Made by a program: the position numbers and the translations under genes
Assembly (NCBI GenBank): GCA_017444825.1
Contig: JAFSVU010000008.1
Location: 62,001 to 126,000, forward strand
From: Clostridia bacterium
GTDB lineage: Bacteria; Bacillota; Clostridia; UBA1212
Direction: 5' to 3'
DNA: 64,000 bases
Notes under the pieces: generated by a model
Told to the model about the DNA's origin: nothing
The model's database searches: none
What the model saw: the letters and a program-made list of their open reading frames with translations, nothing else
In this document: piece after piece, positions 60,955 through 64,000 of the stretch
Position numbering within the stretch: the first letter of the stretch is position 1
How the letters are laid out: each line of letters opens with the position of its first letter

Positions 60955-63399
60955 TTAACGAAGCTCAGCGCCTATATTTTCAAGACCGTTGAGGATCTTC
61001 TTCATCTGTTTATCGATATCGTCATCCGTAAGCGTTCCCTCGGCGCTTCTGAAGCAGAGACTGTAAGCCAGGCTCTTCTTCCCGGGTCCCACCTGAATGC
61101 CCTCGTAGCAGTCGAAAAGATCGCAGGACTCAAGAAGCTTTCCGCCCCGCTGTTTTATGATCCTGATCACCTCTCCCTGGGGAATGCTCTTTTTCAGCAC
61201 TACAGCAAGGTCTCTCGTGACTGCAGGGAACTTGGGAAGTTCTTTTCCTTTGGGTATCTCCACCGCCGCATCGACAAGGGGCGCCAAGTCAAGAACTGCA
61301 ATGTACGAATTCCTCGGTGCCTCGAAATTGTCAGTCGCAAGAGGATGTACCTGCCCGATATATCCGATGTTCTTTCCCTCCAGGATCACATTTGCGGTCC
61401 TGCCCGGATGCATGAAGGGAAGCTCCTTCGAAGCCTCGTATTCCGCGCCCTTTATCTTAAGCTCCTCAAACAGCGCCTCCACCACGCCTTTCAGCTTGAA
61501 GAAATCCATATCTCCGTATGCGCCGATGGCCAGCTGCTCTCTGTGCTCCGGAAGCTCCTCTTCGTTTTCTTTTTTGAGGTAAACGTAGGCGATCTCGAAA
61601 AGCTTCGCGGCCTTGTTTCTCTGGGCGTAATTGAACGCCAATGTCCTCAGCACCGTAGGCGCCATGGATGTTCTCATGGCACTGTAGTCCTCGCCGAGAG
61701 GATTGGATATCTTCACGTAATTTCTGTGGAAGTCACCCTCTTTAAGAAGAAGCTTATCGTAAACGTTCGGGCTTTCAAAAGAATAGGTGAGCATCTCTCT
61801 GAAGCCGCTTCCGGACATTCTGTTTCTGATGACGTCCCTGATGCGCTGGTGCTTTGTCCTGCTGCCGAGAGTCATCTCGCAGTTCTTAAGAAGTGTGGAC
61901 TCGATCTTGTTGTATCCGTAGAATCTGGCAACCTCCTCCGCCACGTCGGCAAGGCAAATAAGGTCGTGCCTGAAATAAGGCGGAACGATGATCTTCTTTC
62001 CGGCGTCCACCCGGCACTCAAGGTCCGTAAGGATAGCGGCCATCTTCTCTTCGGGAATATCGGTTCCGAGGAACGCATTGATCTTATCGCAGTCAAAGGG
62101 CACTGTCCTCTCAAGGAACGCGTCCTTTCTCACGCAGGACACGACGCCCTTCTCGACCTCGCCCGCGCCAAGCTCTTCCACCAGCTGAGCGGCTCTTTCG
62201 ATGGCTATCTTTGCCAGCATCGGATCGAGGCCCTTCTCAAATCTTGAGGAGGACTCTGTTCTGAGGCCAACGCTCTTTGCGCCGCGCCTTACGGTCACCG
62301 CGTCAAACGTCGCGCTCTCGAATATGATCTCCCGGGTGTCGGGTCTTATCTCGGAATTCTCGCCGCCCATGACTCCCGCGATACCGATGGCGCCCTCGGC
62401 GTCTGAAATCACGAGCATATTGGCGTTAAGTTTTCGATCGACACCGTCAAGGGTCCTGAATATCTCGCCCTCCGCGGCCCTTCTTACCACGATCTTACCG
62501 CCTCTTACGGTTCTTCTGTCGAAGGCGTGCATCGGCTGGCCAAGTTCAAGCATGACGTAATTCGTGATGTCGACGATGTTATTGATGGATCTCACGCCGC
62601 AGGCCTCAAGTCTGTCCCTCATCCATTTCGGAGAAGGAGCGATCTTAACGTTTTTGACCGACCTGGCAAAATATGCAGGGCAGAGGGTCTCGTCGGCAAC
62701 GAACACCTGAACGGAATCCTTGGCGTATCCTTCGGCCTCTTCTTTCACGACGATCTTCGGCATCTCAAACTTTGCGCCCATAGTAACGGCGGCTTCTCTT
62801 GCAAGACCCGTTATGCTGAAGCAGTCCGCTCTGTTTGAAGTGATCTCAAAGTCTATGACGTGATCCTTGTAGCATACGTCAAGGACCTCCATAATGTCTT
62901 TCCCGATAAATGAATCATAGTCCGCGCCGTCAAGCATCTTAAGATCTTCGAGAACGATGACGCCGTCGTCGATCCCGCCTTCGAAAGCTGACGACGAAAG
63001 GCCCAGCTCCTCAAAAGAGCACATCATACCGTTTGAGACCTCGCCCCTGAGCTTACCGGCTTTTATCTCACGTCCTCCTGAGATGACGGAATTGTCCAGA
63101 GCCACCGGAATGTGGTCACCGAGTTTGACGTTCTGGGCTCCCGTAACTATCTGTGTGACGCCGCCGAAAGCCTCACCCACGTCCATCTGGCAGACGAACA
63201 TATGGTCGGAGTTCTGATGTCTTACTATCTCGACGCACTTTCCCACAACGACTCTGTGGATCTTGCTTTCAAGCTTATCCACTGTCTCAACCTTTGATCC
63301 GCTGAGAGTCATTTCGCTTGCAAGGTGCTCGGCGAAAGCGTCGGTCCCTTCATTTTTGATATCTGTATAAGCAAGTAACCATTTTAAAGGTGCTTTCAT
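60955..63399 (-). CDS. pheT: Phenylalanine-tRNA ligase beta subunit
   Basis: An 814-residue subunit of the (alpha-beta)2 enzyme that charges tRNA-Phe. In order: an N-terminal OB-type tRNA-binding domain (about residues 40-150), B3/B4 editing domain (about 210-390), B5 domain (about 405-475), a catalytic-like core and a C-terminal FDX-ACB anticodon-binding domain (about 720-814, FPAVTRDLAVVL). Standard length. It follows pheS by 20 bases. Confidence 0.97.
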   Translation of the reverse strand: MKAPLKWLLAYTDIKNEGTDAFAEHLASEMTLSGSKVETVDKLESKIHRVVVGKCVEIVRHQNSDHMFVCQMDVGEAFGGVTQIVTGAQNVKLGDHIPVALDNSVISGGREIKAGKLRGEVSNGMMCSFEELGLSSSAFEGGIDDGVIVLEDLKMLDGADYDSFIGKDIMEVLDVCYKDHVIDFEITSNRADCFSITGLAREAAVTMGAKFEMPKIVVKEEAEGYAKDSVQVFVADETLCPAYFARSVKNVKIAPSPKWMRDRLEACGVRSINNIVDITNYVMLELGQPMHAFDRRTVRGGKIVVRRAAEGEIFRTLDGVDRKLNANMLVISDAEGAIGIAGVMGGENSEIRPDTREIIFESATFDAVTVRRGAKSVGLRTESSSRFEKGLDPMLAKIAIERAAQLVEELGAGEVEKGVVSCVRKDAFLERTVPFDCDKINAFLGTDIPEEKMAAILTDLECRVDAGKKIIVPPYFRHDLICLADVAEEVARFYGYNKIESTLLKNCEMTLGSRTKHQRIRDVIRNRMSGSGFREMLTYSFESPNVYDKLLLKEGDFHRNYVKISNPLGEDYSAMRTSMAPTVLRTLAFNYAQRNKAAKLFEIAYVYLKKENEEELPEHREQLAIGAYGDMDFFKLKGVVEALFEELKIKGAEYEASKELPFMHPGRTANVILEGKNIGYIGQVHPLATDNFEAPRNSYIAVLDLAPLVDAAVEIPKGKELPKFPAVTRDLAVVLKKSIPQGEVIRIIKQRGGKLLESCDLFDCYEGIQVGPGKKSLAYSLCFRSAEGTLTDDDIDKQMKKILNGLENIGAELR

Positions 63400-63419
63400 G
63401 TTCTAACCCTCCCGTTCGA

Positions 63420-64000
<581 letters not shown>

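Overview
The window looks like chromosomal DNA from an uncultured, gut- or rumen-type member of the Clostridia (Bacillota). The evidence is strong GGAGG-type ribosome sites, sigma-A promoters with near-exact 17-base spacers, a Firmicutes-type tad locus, a dockerin-bearing secreted protein, many lipoproteins, a PC4/YdcP-like cofactor, comF and ysxC. GC content looks close to half by eye. Most genes lie on the minus strand in tight operons. No rRNA, phage, transposase or CRISPR array is visible; one tRNA-Leu(CAA) is present.

Layout. 1-2.2 kb: acyl-CoA synthetase (cut by the left edge) with an XRE-cupin regulator. 2.2-7.1 kb: operon of a dockerin/transglutaminase secreted protein, cinA, ysxC and a diverged lysA; it is divergent from an alpha/beta esterase, with both promoters back to back. 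8.2-10 kb: mgtE with a long 5' leader. 10-20.6 kb: glycan-related genes, including a GH71/99-like lipoprotein, an orphan lipoprotein, DUF5107-TPR, a beta-propeller lipoprotein and a DUF4832 protein, mixed with an MBL hydrolase and small membrane proteins. 20.6-24 kb: satellite tad genes (two TadE-like, one TadG/DUF5702-like). 24-28.4 kb: acyltransferase, alkaline phosphatase, a second acyl-CoA ligase and DUF4186. 28.4-40.2 kb: the main tad (type IVc pilus) operon, with minor pilins, TadC, TadB, TadA/CpaF, TadZ/CpaE, CpaB, prepilin peptidase, Flp-like pilin, a 1089-residue secreted protein, a lipoprotein and a DUF3846 protein. 40.2-43.5 kb: GH127-like hydrolase, a small membrane protein and two YdcK-like beta-helix proteins. 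43.8-44.9 kb: comF and a PC4-like protein. 45-50 kb: ilvB-ilvN-cimA headed by an unknown membrane protein. 50-58.9 kb: fused pgk-tpiA, leuA, a tandem class II aldolase, an L,D-transpeptidase, a Na/Pi transporter and an oxidoreductase. 59-64 kb: sugar isomerase, an unknown protein, pheT and pheS (cut by the right edge).

How it fits together. The tad genes supply a full assembly machine (ATPase, two inner-membrane platform proteins, localisation ATPase, CpaB, peptidase, pilin) plus unusual minor pilins and a very large exported protein without a visible anchor. This is the best candidate for a little-described system here: a Gram-positive tad pilus with a dedicated surface protein. The amino-acid part points to isoleucine made through citramalate (cimA) alongside leucine (leuA) and shared acetolactate synthase. 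The secreted hydrolases and lipoproteins fit a plant- or host-glycan-degrading lifestyle.
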